The notes beneath the pieces were generated by a model. The model saw only the letters and a program-made list of their open reading frames with translations, was not told the DNA's origin and ran no database searches. The translations under genes were made by a program, and so were the position numbers. Positions 35,416 through 44,619 of a stretch of DNA of 64,000 nucleotides are shown piece after piece. The stretch comes from Alphaproteobacteria bacterium (GTDB taxonomy: Bacteria > Pseudomonadota > Alphaproteobacteria > Caulobacterales > Caulobacteraceae): assembly GCA_018820275.1 (NCBI GenBank), contig JAHJOO010000066.1, forward strand, positions 1 to 64,000, given 5' to 3'. Every line of letters starts with the position of its first letter. Position 1 is the stretch's first letter.

Positions 35416-37680
35416 ATGAGCTCGTCGACGACCTTGCCGGACGCCCAGACTCCCGCGCCAGCCGCGCGGGAGCGGTTTTCGTTTCTGTCGGGGCTGAGCG
35501 GTCGTCCGCTGTTCGCCGTGGCCTACGTGCTCGCCTTCCTGATCGTCGGCGGCGCGATCTGGGTCGTCGCCACCGCGCCGTCCGCCCCGGGCGTCGAAGC
35601 CGACAGGGCCCTGACCAGCCAGGCGGTTCTGGCCGCGCTTCTCCTCAACCTGCTGATCATCGGCGCGCTCGCGGCGGTCGTCGGGCGGCAGGTCCTGGCG
35701 CTGGTGCGCGACCGCTCGCGGGCCGGGTCGCGCCTGCACCTTCGCTTCGTCACCCTGTTCTCGCTGGTCGCGGTCGCCCCCGCGGTCGTCATCGCCCTGG
35801 TGTTCGGCGTGCTGGTCAGCCGCGGCGTCGACCAGTGGTTCAGCAAGAATGTGAGCGACGCCGTGGAAAACGGGGCCGACATCGCGCGCGCCTATCTGCG
35901 GGACGTCGGCGGCACGCTGGAATCCGACCTGTCGACCATGGCCAACGAACTGACCGCGCCGGAGGCCGTGGCCGGATTCCGCGAGGACCGCATCTGGTTC
36001 TCCGCCCTGCTGGCCCAGACCGCCGACATCTTCGGCTACCCGGCCCTCTACATCATCGACGGCGAGGGTCGGGTGCTGGCCCGAGGCGAACTGCCCGGAG
36101 CGCCGCGCTATCGATCGCCGCCGGCCGCCGATCTCGAGCTGGCGGCCGAGGGAGAGGAGGCACCCAGCGGGGTCACCGAAGCCCCCGACGCGGTCCGCGC
36201 CCTGTATCCGCTGAACGGTTACGGCGACGCCTATCTGTACGCGGTCCGGCCGCTCCAGCCGGGCCTGATCTCCAAGATGCGGACCAGCGAGCAGTCGATC
36301 GTCGCCTATCGGCAGGCGGCGGAGAGCCGCAGCCGGCTGCAATGGGCCTTCGCGCTGAGCTATCTGGAGACGGCGCTTCTGGTGCTGGTAGGCGCGGTGG
36401 GCCTCGGCATGGCGGCCGCGAGCGCCATCTCGGCGCCGATCGGGCGGCTGATCTCGGCGGCGGACCAGGTGGCGGCCGGCGATCTGTCCGCGCGCGTGGA
36501 CGAGCCCTCGGGCGTCGACGATCTGGCCGCCCTGTCCAACGCGTTCAACCGGATGACCGGAGATCTGCAGGCCCAGCAGACGGCGCTGCTGGCGGCCAGC
36601 GAGGAAGCCGTGGGTCGGACCCGCTTCATCGAGACCGTCCTGTCCGGCGTTTCCGCGGGCGTCATCGGCCTGGACCGCAAAGGGCGGATCTCGGCGGTGA
36701 ACGAGAGCGCCGTGCTCTTGCTGGGCATCGCCGAGACCGACCTGATCGGCATGACCCTGGCCGAGGTGTCGCCGGAACTCAGCGATCTGCTGAAGCGCGG
36801 CGAGGCGCACATCGAGGAGGACGTCGACGTCACCCGCGGCGGCGAGACCCGGCGCCTGCGCGTCCGGATCGAGGGCGGGCTTGGCGGGGAGATGGTGCTG
36901 ACCTTCGACGACATCACCCGTCTGGTCACGGCCCAGCGCAACGCCGCCTGGCGGGACGTGGCGCGGCGGATCGCGCACGAGATCAAGAACCCGCTGACGC
37001 CGATCCAGCTGTCCGCCGAGCGCCTGCGTCGCCGTTACCGCAGCCGCGTCGAGGACGACGTCGAGACTTTCGACCGCTGCACCGAGACGATCATCCGCCA
37101 GGTGGGCGACATCGGCCGGATGGTGGACGAATTCTCCTCGTTCGCGCGCATGCCGACGCCGCGCTTCACCGCGGAGAACCCGGCCGAGTTGCTGCGGGAG
37201 GCGGTGTTCGCCCAGCGGGTGGCCCAGCCGGAGGTGACGGTGGACATGCCGAAGCTGCCGGCCAAGGTCGTCGCCCACTGGGACGGCCGCATGGTGGGCC
37301 AGGCGCTGACCAACATCCTGAAGAACGCGGGCGAGGCGGTGCTGGCGCGACGGGCGATGGAAGGCGGCGCCCCGCTGGAGGCGCCGGCGATCCGCGCCCG
37401 GCTGGTCGTCGAAGATCACCAAGCCTGTTTCATCGTCGAGGACGACGGCATCGGTCTGCCCGAAAAGGATCGCGACCGTCTGACAGAACCCTATGTGACG
37501 ACGCGCGAGAAGGGGACCGGTCTCGGTCTCGCGATCGTGCGGCGCATCTGCGAGGACCACGGCGGCGAGCTGAGGCTGGGCGACGCCGAGACCCTGCGCG
37601 GGGCCCGCATGACCCTGGTTTTCCCCCTGAAGCCGGGTGTTACCCGGGCCCCCATTCCCGCAAACGCGACGGCCAACTAG
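35416..37680 (+). CDS. ntrY: Nitrogen regulation sensor kinase NtrY
   Basis: NtrY is a membrane histidine kinase that phosphorylates NtrX. Helices near residues 30-50, 70-90 and 115-140 precede an extracytoplasmic region, a further helix near 330-350, a HAMP linker, a PAS domain (FIETVLSGVSAGVIGLDRKG), and the kinase core with phosphoacceptor His in RRIAHEIKNPLTPIQLS, then NILKNAGEA and DDGIGLP, GTGLGLAIV. I chose the ATG at 35416 (754 aa). Targets in alphaproteobacteria include nitrogen, redox and cell envelope genes. Confidence 0.93.
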   Translation: MSSSTTLPDAQTPAPAARERFSFLSGLSGRPLFAVAYVLAFLIVGGAIWVVATAPSAPGVEADRALTSQAVLAALLLNLLIIGALAAVVGRQVLALVRDRSRAGSRLHLRFVTLFSLVAVAPAVVIALVFGVLVSRGVDQWFSKNVSDAVENGADIARAYLRDVGGTLESDLSTMANELTAPEAVAGFREDRIWFSALLAQTADIFGYPALYIIDGEGRVLARGELPGAPRYRSPPAADLELAAEGEEAPSGVTEAPDAVRALYPLNGYGDAYLYAVRPLQPGLISKMRTSEQSIVAYRQAAESRSRLQWAFALSYLETALLVLVGAVGLGMAAASAISAPIGRLISAADQVAAGDLSARVDEPSGVDDLAALSNAFNRMTGDLQAQQTALLAASEEAVGRTRFIETVLSGVSAGVIGLDRKGRISAVNESAVLLLGIAETDLIGMTLAEVSPELSDLLKRGEAHIEEDVDVTRGGETRRLRVRIEGGLGGEMVLTFDDITRLVTAQRNAAWRDVARRIAHEIKNPLTPIQLSAERLRRRYRSRVEDDVETFDRCTETIIRQVGDIGRMVDEFSSFARMPTPRFTAENPAELLREAVFAQRVAQPEVTVDMPKLPAKVVAHWDGRMVGQALTNILKNAGEAVLARRAMEGGAPLEAPAIRARLVVEDHQACFIVEDDGIGLPEKDRDRLTEPYVTTREKGTGLGLAIVRRICEDHGGELRLGDAETLRGARMTLVFPLKPGVTRAPIPANATAN

Positions 37681-37689
37681 CGAGGCGAC

Positions 37690-39111
37690 ATGCGACCCAC
37701 AGGCGCTGACATTCTGGTCGTGGACGACGAGGCCGACATCCGGGACCTGGTCTCGGGTCTGCTTGAAGACGAGGGCCATTCGGTCCGCGTGGCCGCCAAC
37801 TCCGACGAGGCGCTGGCCGCGATCCGGGCGCGTCGGCCGTCGCTGGCGCTGCTGGACATCTGGATGCAGGGCGGCGGTCTGGACGGTCTGGAGCTGCTGG
37901 ACGTCATCAAGGGCGTCGACGAGGACCTGCCGGTCGTCATGATCTCCGGCCACGGCAACATCGAGACGGCCGTCAGCGCCCTGAAGCGCGGGGCCTACGA
38001 CTTCATCGAGAAGCCGTTCAAGTCGGACCGCCTGGTCGTGGTCATCCAGCGCGCGCTGGAGGCGGCCTCGCTGAAGCGCGAGAACCGCCGTCTGCGGACC
38101 CAGGTCATGGCTCCGCCGGGCCTGATCGGCAGGTCCGCCGCAGCCCAGGCCCTGCGATCGACCATCGCCAAGGTGGCGCCGGCCAACAGCCGGGTGCTGA
38201 TCTCGGGCCCGCCGGGATCGGGCAAGGAGCTGGTGGCGCGCCAGATCCACGACGCCAGCTCCCGCGCCCGCTGCGAGTTCGTGGCCATCTCGGCCGCCGG
38301 CATGACCCCGGAGCGGCTGGACGTCGAGCTCTTCGGCGAGGAGGTCGGCGAGGGGCGCGCGCCCAAGGTCGGGGTGTTCGAACGGGCGCACGGCGGGACG
38401 CTGTACCTCGACGAGGTCGCGGACATGCCGCGCGAGAGCCAGAGCCGCATCCTGCGCGTCCTCGTCGAACAGCGGTTCCGGCGGGTCGGCGGGGAACAGG
38501 ACGTCCAGGTCGACGTGCGGGTGGTGTCGTCGACGTCGCGCGATCTGAAGGTCGAGATCGATCTGGGACGTTTCCGCGAGGACCTGTTCCACCGCCTGAA
38601 CGTGGTGCCGGTGCGCGTGCCGCCCCTGTCCGAACGGCGCGAGGACATCGCCGAACTGGTCGAGCATTTCGTCGAGTCCATCTGCGCGGCGCAGGGTCTG
38701 ACGCGCCGCCGGATCGCCGACGACGCGGTCGCGGTGATGCAGGTCCACCCGTGGCCGGGCAATGTGCGCCAGCTGCGCAACAACGTGGAACGCCTGCTGA
38801 TCCTGGCCTCGGGCGAGGCGCACGAGCCGATCACCGCCGACATGCTGCCGCAGGAGGCGTCCGCGTCTTCGGGCGGCGGCGGGCTGGGCGCCGACAAGAT
38901 CATCGCCCTGCCGCTGCGCGAGGCGCGCGAGGTGTTCGAGCGGGAGTATCTGGCGGCACAGATCATGCGGTTCGGCGGCAACATCAGCCGCACCGCCGGC
39001 TTCATCGGCATGGAGCGGTCGGCCCTGCACCGGAAGCTCAAGTCGCTGGGGGTCTCGCCGTCGCGGGGCGGCGACGAAGACCTGGACGACGCCCCGGAGG
39101 GCGAGGTCTGA
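37690..39111 (+). CDS. ntrX: Response regulator NtrX
   Basis: NtrX is the partner of NtrY. The receiver domain has DDEAD and the acceptor Asp56 in LALLDIWMQGGGLDGLELL in part. The AAA+ domain has Walker A SGPPGSGKELVARQIH and LYLDEVADMPRESQSRILR, and a Fis-type helix-turn-helix ends the protein. The loop that should read GAFTGA is missing: after ELFGEE comes VGEGRAPKVGVFERAHGG. Several alphaproteobacterial NtrX proteins lack it, so it probably does not drive sigma-54. It starts nine bases after ntrY. Confidence 0.94.
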   Translation: MRPTGADILVVDDEADIRDLVSGLLEDEGHSVRVAANSDEALAAIRARRPSLALLDIWMQGGGLDGLELLDVIKGVDEDLPVVMISGHGNIETAVSALKRGAYDFIEKPFKSDRLVVVIQRALEAASLKRENRRLRTQVMAPPGLIGRSAAAQALRSTIAKVAPANSRVLISGPPGSGKELVARQIHDASSRARCEFVAISAAGMTPERLDVELFGEEVGEGRAPKVGVFERAHGGTLYLDEVADMPRESQSRILRVLVEQRFRRVGGEQDVQVDVRVVSSTSRDLKVEIDLGRFREDLFHRLNVVPVRVPPLSERREDIAELVEHFVESICAAQGLTRRRIADDAVAVMQVHPWPGNVRQLRNNVERLLILASGEAHEPITADMLPQEASASSGGGGLGADKIIALPLREAREVFEREYLAAQIMRFGGNISRTAGFIGMERSALHRKLKSLGVSPSRGGDEDLDDAPEGEV

Positions 39112-39974
39112 TGTCGCGGGTCGCCTACGTCAACGGGGTCTATCGCCCCCACCGCGACGCCGTGGTTCACGTGGAGGATCGGGGCTACCAGTTCGCCGAC
39201 GGCGTCTATGAGGTCTGGTCGGTGTTCGACGGACGCCTCGCCGACTTCGACGCCCACATGACGCGGCTGCACCGCAGCCTGGGCGAGCTGAGGATCCGCA
39301 TCCCGATGACGCGCGAGGCCCTGACCCGCGTCCTGCGGGAGACGGTGCGGCGGAACCGGGTCCGCGACGGCCTGGTCTATGTCCAGGTGACGCGGGGGAC
39401 CGCCCGGCGCGACCACGTCTTCCCGGGTGAGATGACCGCGCCGAGCGTGGTGGTGACGGCCCGGCCGATAGACATGGGGAAGGCCGACGCCGTGGCCAGA
39501 AAGGGCGTCGCCGTGATCACGCAGCCCGACATCCGCTGGGGCCGCTGCGACATCAAGACCGTCGGCCTGCTGCCCAATGTGCTGGCCAAGCAGGCGGCCC
39601 GCGAGGCGGGCGCGGCCGAGGCCTGGATGGTCGACGAGATGGGACTGGTGACCGAGGGCGGCTCGACCAACGCCTGGATCGTCGACGCCGAGGGGGTGCT
39701 GCGGACCCGCGACGTCCAGGCCAACATCCTGCGCGGGTGCACGCGGGCGGCGCTGACGGATCTGGTCCGCGAGACCGGGCTGACGTTCGACGAACGGGCC
39801 TTCACGGTCGACGAGGCGAGGACGGCGAAGGAAGCCTTCTACACCGCCGCCAGCGCCTGGGTGATGCCGGTCGTCTCCATCGACGGCGTCAGGATCGGCG
39901 ACGGCAGGCCAGGCCAGATCAGCAAGCGGCTGCGCAAACTGTATCTTGAACGGGCGCGCGACGAGGCCATCTAG
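39111..39974 (+). CDS. dat: D-amino acid aminotransferase
   Basis: This is a fold-type IV PLP aminotransferase of 287 aa. The PLP lysine is Lys149 in [16 protein letters not shown], and the cofactor phosphate region is [10 protein letters not shown]. The motif [15 protein letters not shown] matches D-alanine transaminases rather than branched-chain ones. It makes D-glutamate or D-alanine for the cell wall or recycles them. The ATG overlaps the ntrX stop by one base. Confidence 0.88.
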   Translation: MSRVAYVNGVYRPHRDAVVHVEDRGYQFADGVYEVWSVFDGRLADFDAHMTRLHRSLGELRIRIPMTREALTRVLRETVRRNRVRDGLVYVQVTRGTARRDHVFPGEMTAPSVVVTARPIDMGKADAVARKGVAVITQPDIRWGRCDIKTVGLLPNVLAKQAAREAGAAEAWMVDEMGLVTEGGSTNAWIVDAEGVLRTRDVQANILRGCTRAALTDLVRETGLTFDERAFTVDEARTAKEAFYTAASAWVMPVVSIDGVRIGDGRPGQISKRLRKLYLERARDEAI

Positions 39975-40078
39975 GCGTTGCTCCGGCGACGCATCGACCG
40001 CTAGTGTGGCGCCGCCGCAAAGCGGCCCCGCGCCGCTCTCTCGGCCGGAGAACCAAGAAGAACAGGGGCCAACCCGCC

Positions 40079-40324
40079 ATGTCGCAAGACAAACGCCAGA
40101 ACCTGCAGGACACCTTCCTGAACGCGGTCCGCAAGACCAAGACGCCGCTGACCATCTTCCTCGTCAACGGGGTCAAGCTGCAGGGCATCGTCACCTGGTT
40201 CGACAATTTCTGCGTGCTGCTGCGCCGGGACGGCCAGTCGCAGCTGGTCTACAAGCACGCCATCTCGACCATCATGCCGTCGGCGCCCGTGCAGCTGTAC
40301 GAGCCCGACGCCGAAGAAGACTGA
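40079..40324 (+). CDS. hfq: RNA chaperone Hfq
   Basis: Hfq is the Sm-like hexamer that pairs small RNAs with mRNAs. The Sm1 motif [20 protein letters not shown] and the Sm2 motif [10 protein letters not shown] are intact. At 81 aa it has the short C-terminal tail usual in alphaproteobacteria. I chose the ATG at 40079. The next gene, hflX, begins on the base after its stop, the order known in many proteobacteria. Confidence 0.96.
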   Translation: MSQDKRQNLQDTFLNAVRKTKTPLTIFLVNGVKLQGIVTWFDNFCVLLRRDGQSQLVYKHAISTIMPSAPVQLYEPDAEED

Positions 40325-41623
40325 TTGTCCAAACACGTTGATCACACCGTCCCGCTGATCCGGGCGGTCGTCGTCCATCCCGACCGGCGCGAGGGCGCCG
40401 ACCGGGCCGCGGCCGAACGTCTGGAGGAGGCCGTGGGCCTGGCCCGTGCGCTGGACCTCGACGTGCGCGCCGAGGAGATCGTGCGCGTGCGCAAGCCGGT
40501 GCCCGCCACCCTGTTCGGCTCGGGCAAGGTCGAGGAACTGGCCGCCCTGGTGCGGGCGGCCGAGGCCGAGGCCGTGGTCGTTGACGACCAGCTGAGCCCC
40601 GTGCAGCAGCGCAATCTGGAAAAGGCCTGGGACGCCAAGGTCATCGACCGCACCGGTCTGATCCTGGAGATCTTCGGCCGGCGCGCCCGCACGCGCGAGG
40701 GCAAGCTGCAGGTCGAGCTGGCGCGGCTGGAATACGAGCGCTCGCGGCTGGTCCGGACCTGGACCCACCTGGAGCGCCAGAGGGGCGGCACCGGCTCGAC
40801 CGGCGGCCCCGGCGAGACCCAGATCGAGATCGACCGCCGCCTGATCGCCGACCGCATCGTCAGGCTGAAGGCCGAGCTGGAGGAGGTGCGGCGCACGCGC
40901 GGCCTGCAGCGGAAGCAGCGGGCCAAGGCCCCGCATCCGACCGTGGCCCTGGTCGGCTACACCAACGCCGGCAAGTCGACCCTGTTCAACCGCCTGACGG
41001 GGTCGGAGGTTCTGGCGAAAGACCTGCTGTTCGCCACCCTGGACACGACCCAGCGCACCTTGAAGCTGCCGCAGGGCCGACCGGCGATTATCGCCGACAC
41101 CGTGGGCTTCATCTCGGACCTGCCGCACGAACTGGTCGACAGCTTCCGCGCGACGCTGGAGGAGGTGGGCGAGGCCGATCTGATCCTGCACGTGCGCGAC
41201 ATCGCCTCGGAGGACACCGAGGCCCAGGCGAAGGACGTCGAGGCGGTGCTGAAACAGATCCCGGCCGTCGAGGGCAAGGCGCGGCGGGTGCTGGAGGTCT
41301 GGAACAAGACCGACCTTCTGGACGCCGAGGCGCGGCAGCTGGCCGAGGGCCAGGCGGCGCGGGCGGGCGAGGGCGGCGCCGTGCCGGTCTCGGCCTGGAC
41401 CGGGGAGGGCATCGAGACCCTGCGCCGCGCCATCGCCGACCGCATCGACGACGAGCCGGAGATGGAGCTGACGCTGGAGCCCTCGCAGGGCGAGGCGCTG
41501 GCGTGGCTGTACGAGAACGGCCGGGTGACGGGCCGCGAGACGGATGCGGAAGGGCGCACGCGGGTCACGGTGCGGCTGCATCCGGCGGCGCTGGGGCGGT
41601 GGGAGCGGGCTTTCGGGGGCTAG
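40325..41623 (+). CDS. hflX: GTPase HflX
   Basis: HflX is a ribosome-binding GTPase that splits stalled 70S ribosomes. The N-terminal glycine-rich region includes RQRGGTGSTGGPGETQIEID, and the G domain shows GYTNAGKSTLFN, DTVGFISDLP and NKTD. Length is 432 aa. The start is a TTG immediately after the hfq stop with no spacing, an unusual but plausible coupled start; no better ATG or GTG lies before the conserved region. Confidence 0.94.
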   Translation: MSKHVDHTVPLIRAVVVHPDRREGADRAAAERLEEAVGLARALDLDVRAEEIVRVRKPVPATLFGSGKVEELAALVRAAEAEAVVVDDQLSPVQQRNLEKAWDAKVIDRTGLILEIFGRRARTREGKLQVELARLEYERSRLVRTWTHLERQRGGTGSTGGPGETQIEIDRRLIADRIVRLKAELEEVRRTRGLQRKQRAKAPHPTVALVGYTNAGKSTLFNRLTGSEVLAKDLLFATLDTTQRTLKLPQGRPAIIADTVGFISDLPHELVDSFRATLEEVGEADLILHVRDIASEDTEAQAKDVEAVLKQIPAVEGKARRVLEVWNKTDLLDAEARQLAEGQAARAGEGGAVPVSAWTGEGIETLRRAIADRIDDEPEMELTLEPSQGEALAWLYENGRVTGRETDAEGRTRVTVRLHPAALGRWERAFGG

Positions 41624-42315
41624 CGCGCGTCGTCGGAACGAAACTGGTGCAGGAGGGACATGTGGCTGATGGGGACGCCGCCGTCGTCGCTGTGCCGGAG
41701 TTCCGCGACGACCCAACGCGACCTGCGATAGAATCCCGGATCGGTCACGACGACGAAACCGGGCCCGGACGCGCCCCGCGCCTGGAATGCGGTCCAGTTC
41801 GAGCTCGACCTGGCGGGGATCGCGGACCATGCCAGCTGGACCCAGCCGGGATGGGTCGGGAAGACAAGCGGCATGAAGTCGAGATGCCGGCTCGTGCCGG
41901 CACCTCCGAAAAGCGCCGACATCCGTCGTTCGAGCACTGCCTGATCATGCGGGCCGACGAGAGTGAGGGAGCAGGTGTTTCGCTGGACGCGGTCGCTCTC
42001 GGGATCGAGACCTTCGTTGATGGTGAGGACGATGGTCAGATCGCCCTCGCTCAACAGAAAGGTCTCGCCGGTCGCCGGATCCTGATCGTTCGATGCAGGG
42101 ACTGCCACCTGCCGCCACCGGGTATCATCGACGGGCCGCACCGCGTGGCCGTCGAGGCGGTTGCCGTCAAAACAGAGCGCTGCGAAGAAGGTGAAGGGGT
42201 CGGGGCGACGGGCGTGTCCCTCGACCACGACATCGTCCACCCGGGTCGGAGGCGGCGGGTCCTGAAGCCCTGCAGCCTGTGCGGCGACGAGGAGGCCGAT
42301 GAGGAGTGCACGCAT
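41620..42315 (-). CDS. Secreted protein of unknown function
   Basis: I do not recognise this 231-aa protein. The first 16 residues (MRALLIGLLVAAQAAG) are a signal peptide, followed by a Pro-rich stretch and VDDVVVEG, then a soluble domain with two Cys residues that could pair. It has no catalytic motif I can name. Its stop overlaps the hflX stop by four bases tail to tail; mazG lies downstream on the same strand only in the other direction of reading order, 42374 being its end. Composition is a little less GC-rich than its neighbours. Confidence 0.7.
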   Translation of the reverse strand: MRALLIGLLVAAQAAGLQDPPPPTRVDDVVVEGHARRPDPFTFFAALCFDGNRLDGHAVRPVDDTRWRQVAVPASNDQDPATGETFLLSEGDLTIVLTINEGLDPESDRVQRNTCSLTLVGPHDQAVLERRMSALFGGAGTSRHLDFMPLVFPTHPGWVQLAWSAIPARSSSNWTAFQARGASGPGFVVVTDPGFYRRSRWVVAELRHSDDGGVPISHMSLLHQFRSDDAR

Positions 42316-42373
42316 GCGGTGTCCTTCGTGATCGCCGACAGGCTGTCACGATCCCGAGCGGCCGCCAATGGCC

Positions 42374-43168
42374 TCAGGCTTTGGCCCGCTCAGCCGCCTT
42401 CGCCGCGTCCCACAGGGCGTCCATCTCGGCCAGGTCGCTCTGTTCGGGGGTGCGACCGTCCTTCGCCAGCTCCGCCTCGATGAAGCCGAAGCGGCGGACG
42501 AATTTGGCGTTCGCTCCGCGCAGCGCGTCTTCGGGTTCGACGCCCAGCTTGCGGGCCAGGTTGGCGACGACGAACAGCAGGTCGCCCATCTCCTCGGCGG
42601 CCTTCTGCGCGTCGCCGGCGGCGATCTCTGCCTTCAGCTCCCCGATCTCCTCGTCCAGCTTGGCGAAGACCTCGTCGGTCGAGGGCCAGTCGAAGCCGAC
42701 GCGGGCGGCGCGTTTGGTCAGCTTGGCCGCGCGGTGCAGGGCGGGCAGGCCCACCGGCACGTCGTCCAGCACGCCGTGCTGGGCTTTCTGCGCACGTTCG
42801 GCGGCCTTGATGTCCTCCCACCGCAGCTTCTGGCTGGCCCCGTCGGGCAGGGCGGCCTCTTCGCCGAAGACGTGGGGATGGCGACGTTCCAGCTTGTCAG
42901 CGATAGCGTCCGCCACGTCGTCGAAGGCGAAGAGGCCTTTTTCCTCCGCCATGCGGGCGTGGAAGATCACCTGAAACAGCAGGTCGCCCAGCTCGGAGCG
43001 CAGGTCGTCGAAGTCGCCGCGGTCGATGGCGTCGGCGACCTCATAGGCCTCTTCCAGGGTGTAGGGGGCGATGGTGGCGAAGGTCTGCTCCACGTCCCAG
43101 GGGCAGCCGCCGACGGGATCGCGCAGACGGACCATGATCTGTTTCAGGCGCTCGATCGGAGCCGTCAT
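42374..43168 (-). CDS. mazG: Nucleoside triphosphate pyrophosphohydrolase MazG
   Basis: MazG hydrolyses NTPs to NMPs and pyrophosphate and cleans the nucleotide pool. Two MazG domains are visible: the first with GGCPWDVEQTFATIAPYTLE and acidic EEAYEVADAIDRGDFDDL, the second with EIGELKAEIA and AEEMGDLLFVVANLA. Length is 264 aa. The ATG at 43168 overlaps the stop of the transporter gene as ATGA. Confidence 0.93.
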   Translation of the reverse strand: MTAPIERLKQIMVRLRDPVGGCPWDVEQTFATIAPYTLEEAYEVADAIDRGDFDDLRSELGDLLFQVIFHARMAEEKGLFAFDDVADAIADKLERRHPHVFGEEAALPDGASQKLRWEDIKAAERAQKAQHGVLDDVPVGLPALHRAAKLTKRAARVGFDWPSTDEVFAKLDEEIGELKAEIAAGDAQKAAEEMGDLLFVVANLARKLGVEPEDALRGANAKFVRRFGFIEAELAKDGRTPEQSDLAEMDALWDAAKAAERAKA

Positions 43169-44514
43169 GCCGCCTCTCCGTCGCGGGCGGCGAGCCGGGC
43201 GCGGACCTCGGCGTGGGCCTCCGGCGTCAGGGGGTAGATGCGCAGGACCAGGGCCGAGGCCAGCAGCAGGACGACGGGGGCGGCGATGAACAGCCACTGC
43301 AGGCCCAGGATCACGCCGGGCTCGTTCACCGCGCCCGGCGTCGGGTCGAAGCCGATCCACTCCAGCACGGCGAAGGCACCGACCGAGACGGCGTATCCCA
43401 GCTTGGACGTGGCATTCAGGATCGAGAACAGCAGGCCGGTCCGGTCGGCGCCGTCGTCCAGCCGCACGGCGTCCGAGGCGTCGGCCATCATGGCGCGGAG
43501 CAGCAGATCGGCCGCGCCGAAGGCCAGCCCCGCGCCGAACATCGCGGCCAGGGCGGCGGGGAAGTTGCCGGCCGGGACCAGCAGGGTGGCGGCGGCGAAG
43601 CTGACGGCGAAATAGACGCTGCCGACCGCCAGTGCCCGGTGCTTGCCCATGCGCGTGGCCAGCCAGGCCCAGACCGGCGCCCCGACCAGTCCGGCGACGA
43701 AATAGACCAGCAGCAGGATGGAGGTCTGGTCCCGCTCGAAGCCGCGGGCCTGTTCGAAGAAGTAGAAGAACAGCACGCCGATCAGGCCTCGCGCGGCGCC
43801 CAGCATCAGGTCGGACAGCAGCAGCCGGCGCAGGACGGGCTTGAGGATCAGCTTCAGCGTCGCCCCGACGCCCCCGTGCGGCGGCGGCGTGACGTTGCGC
43901 GGCTCGGGCGTGAACAGGAAGGTGACGAGCAGGGCGATGGGCAGCAGGCCGACGATGAAGCCGCCCTGCATGCGCACGGCCTCGACGTAGGTCTTGCCCA
44001 GCATCTCCTGGGCCACGACCGGGATCAGCAGGACGGCCAGCACACCGACGATGTTGGCCACCTGCCACCAGCCGTAGATGCGCGAGCGCTGGTCGTAGTC
44101 GGGCGACAGGACCGCGGCCCAGCTCATCTGGCTGAGCAGGCTGATGGAATAGCCCAGGTACATGACCACCAGCCAGACCGCGAGGTGGGTCGCGCCGGCG
44201 CCCTGACCGACGAAGAACAGCATGGCCACGGAGATCATCAGGATCGGCGCGCCGATCGCCATCCAGACGCGATAGCGGCCCCATTTCGTCGAGGTGCGGT
44301 CGATGACCATGCCGAGGAAGGGATCCACGACGATGTCGGCCAGGCGCACGATCAGGAAGATCAGGCTGACGGCGGCCAGGGGCACGCCGACGTGGCTGGC
44401 GTAGAACTCCGGCAGGGTGACGTAGACGGGCAGGCCCAGCGCCGCATAGGGCAGGCAGGAGGCGGCGAAGGCGGCGAGCGTGGCGTTGGAGCGGCGCGGG
44501 GCGACGGTCGTCAT
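43165..44514 (-). CDS. GPH-type (MelB-like) sugar:cation symporter
   Basis: This MFS protein of 449 aa has about 12 helices. The loop motif RLADIVVDPFLGMVIDRT followed by KWGRYRVWM is the mark of the glycoside-pentoside-hexuronide family. The substrate is unknown. I chose the ATG at 44514, which has GGAG about seven bases upstream; an earlier ATG adds 23 basic residues. Its stop overlaps the mazG start by 3 bases. Confidence 0.85.
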   Translation of the reverse strand: MTTVAPRRSNATLAAFAASCLPYAALGLPVYVTLPEFYASHVGVPLAAVSLIFLIVRLADIVVDPFLGMVIDRTSTKWGRYRVWMAIGAPILMISVAMLFFVGQGAGATHLAVWLVVMYLGYSISLLSQMSWAAVLSPDYDQRSRIYGWWQVANIVGVLAVLLIPVVAQEMLGKTYVEAVRMQGGFIVGLLPIALLVTFLFTPEPRNVTPPPHGGVGATLKLILKPVLRRLLLSDLMLGAARGLIGVLFFYFFEQARGFERDQTSILLLVYFVAGLVGAPVWAWLATRMGKHRALAVGSVYFAVSFAAATLLVPAGNFPAALAAMFGAGLAFGAADLLLRAMMADASDAVRLDDGADRTGLLFSILNATSKLGYAVSVGAFAVLEWIGFDPTPGAVNEPGVILGLQWLFIAAPVVLLLASALVLRIYPLTPEAHAEVRARLAARDGEAA

Positions 44515-44619
44515 GGGGGGCTCCGGGCCGCGAGTCGGCCGGGGAAACCTTGCCAGCCTTTTCCGCGCGACGGGAGCGCGCACTTGATGCCGGGCGGCGA
44601 ACAGGGCTTTGCTGCGCCG

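Noticed and set aside
35347-39030. A 1227-codon open frame on the minus strand
   Set aside because: It is the antisense shadow of ntrY and ntrX; the sequence is Arg/His/Gln-rich with no family motif, as usual in GC-rich genes.
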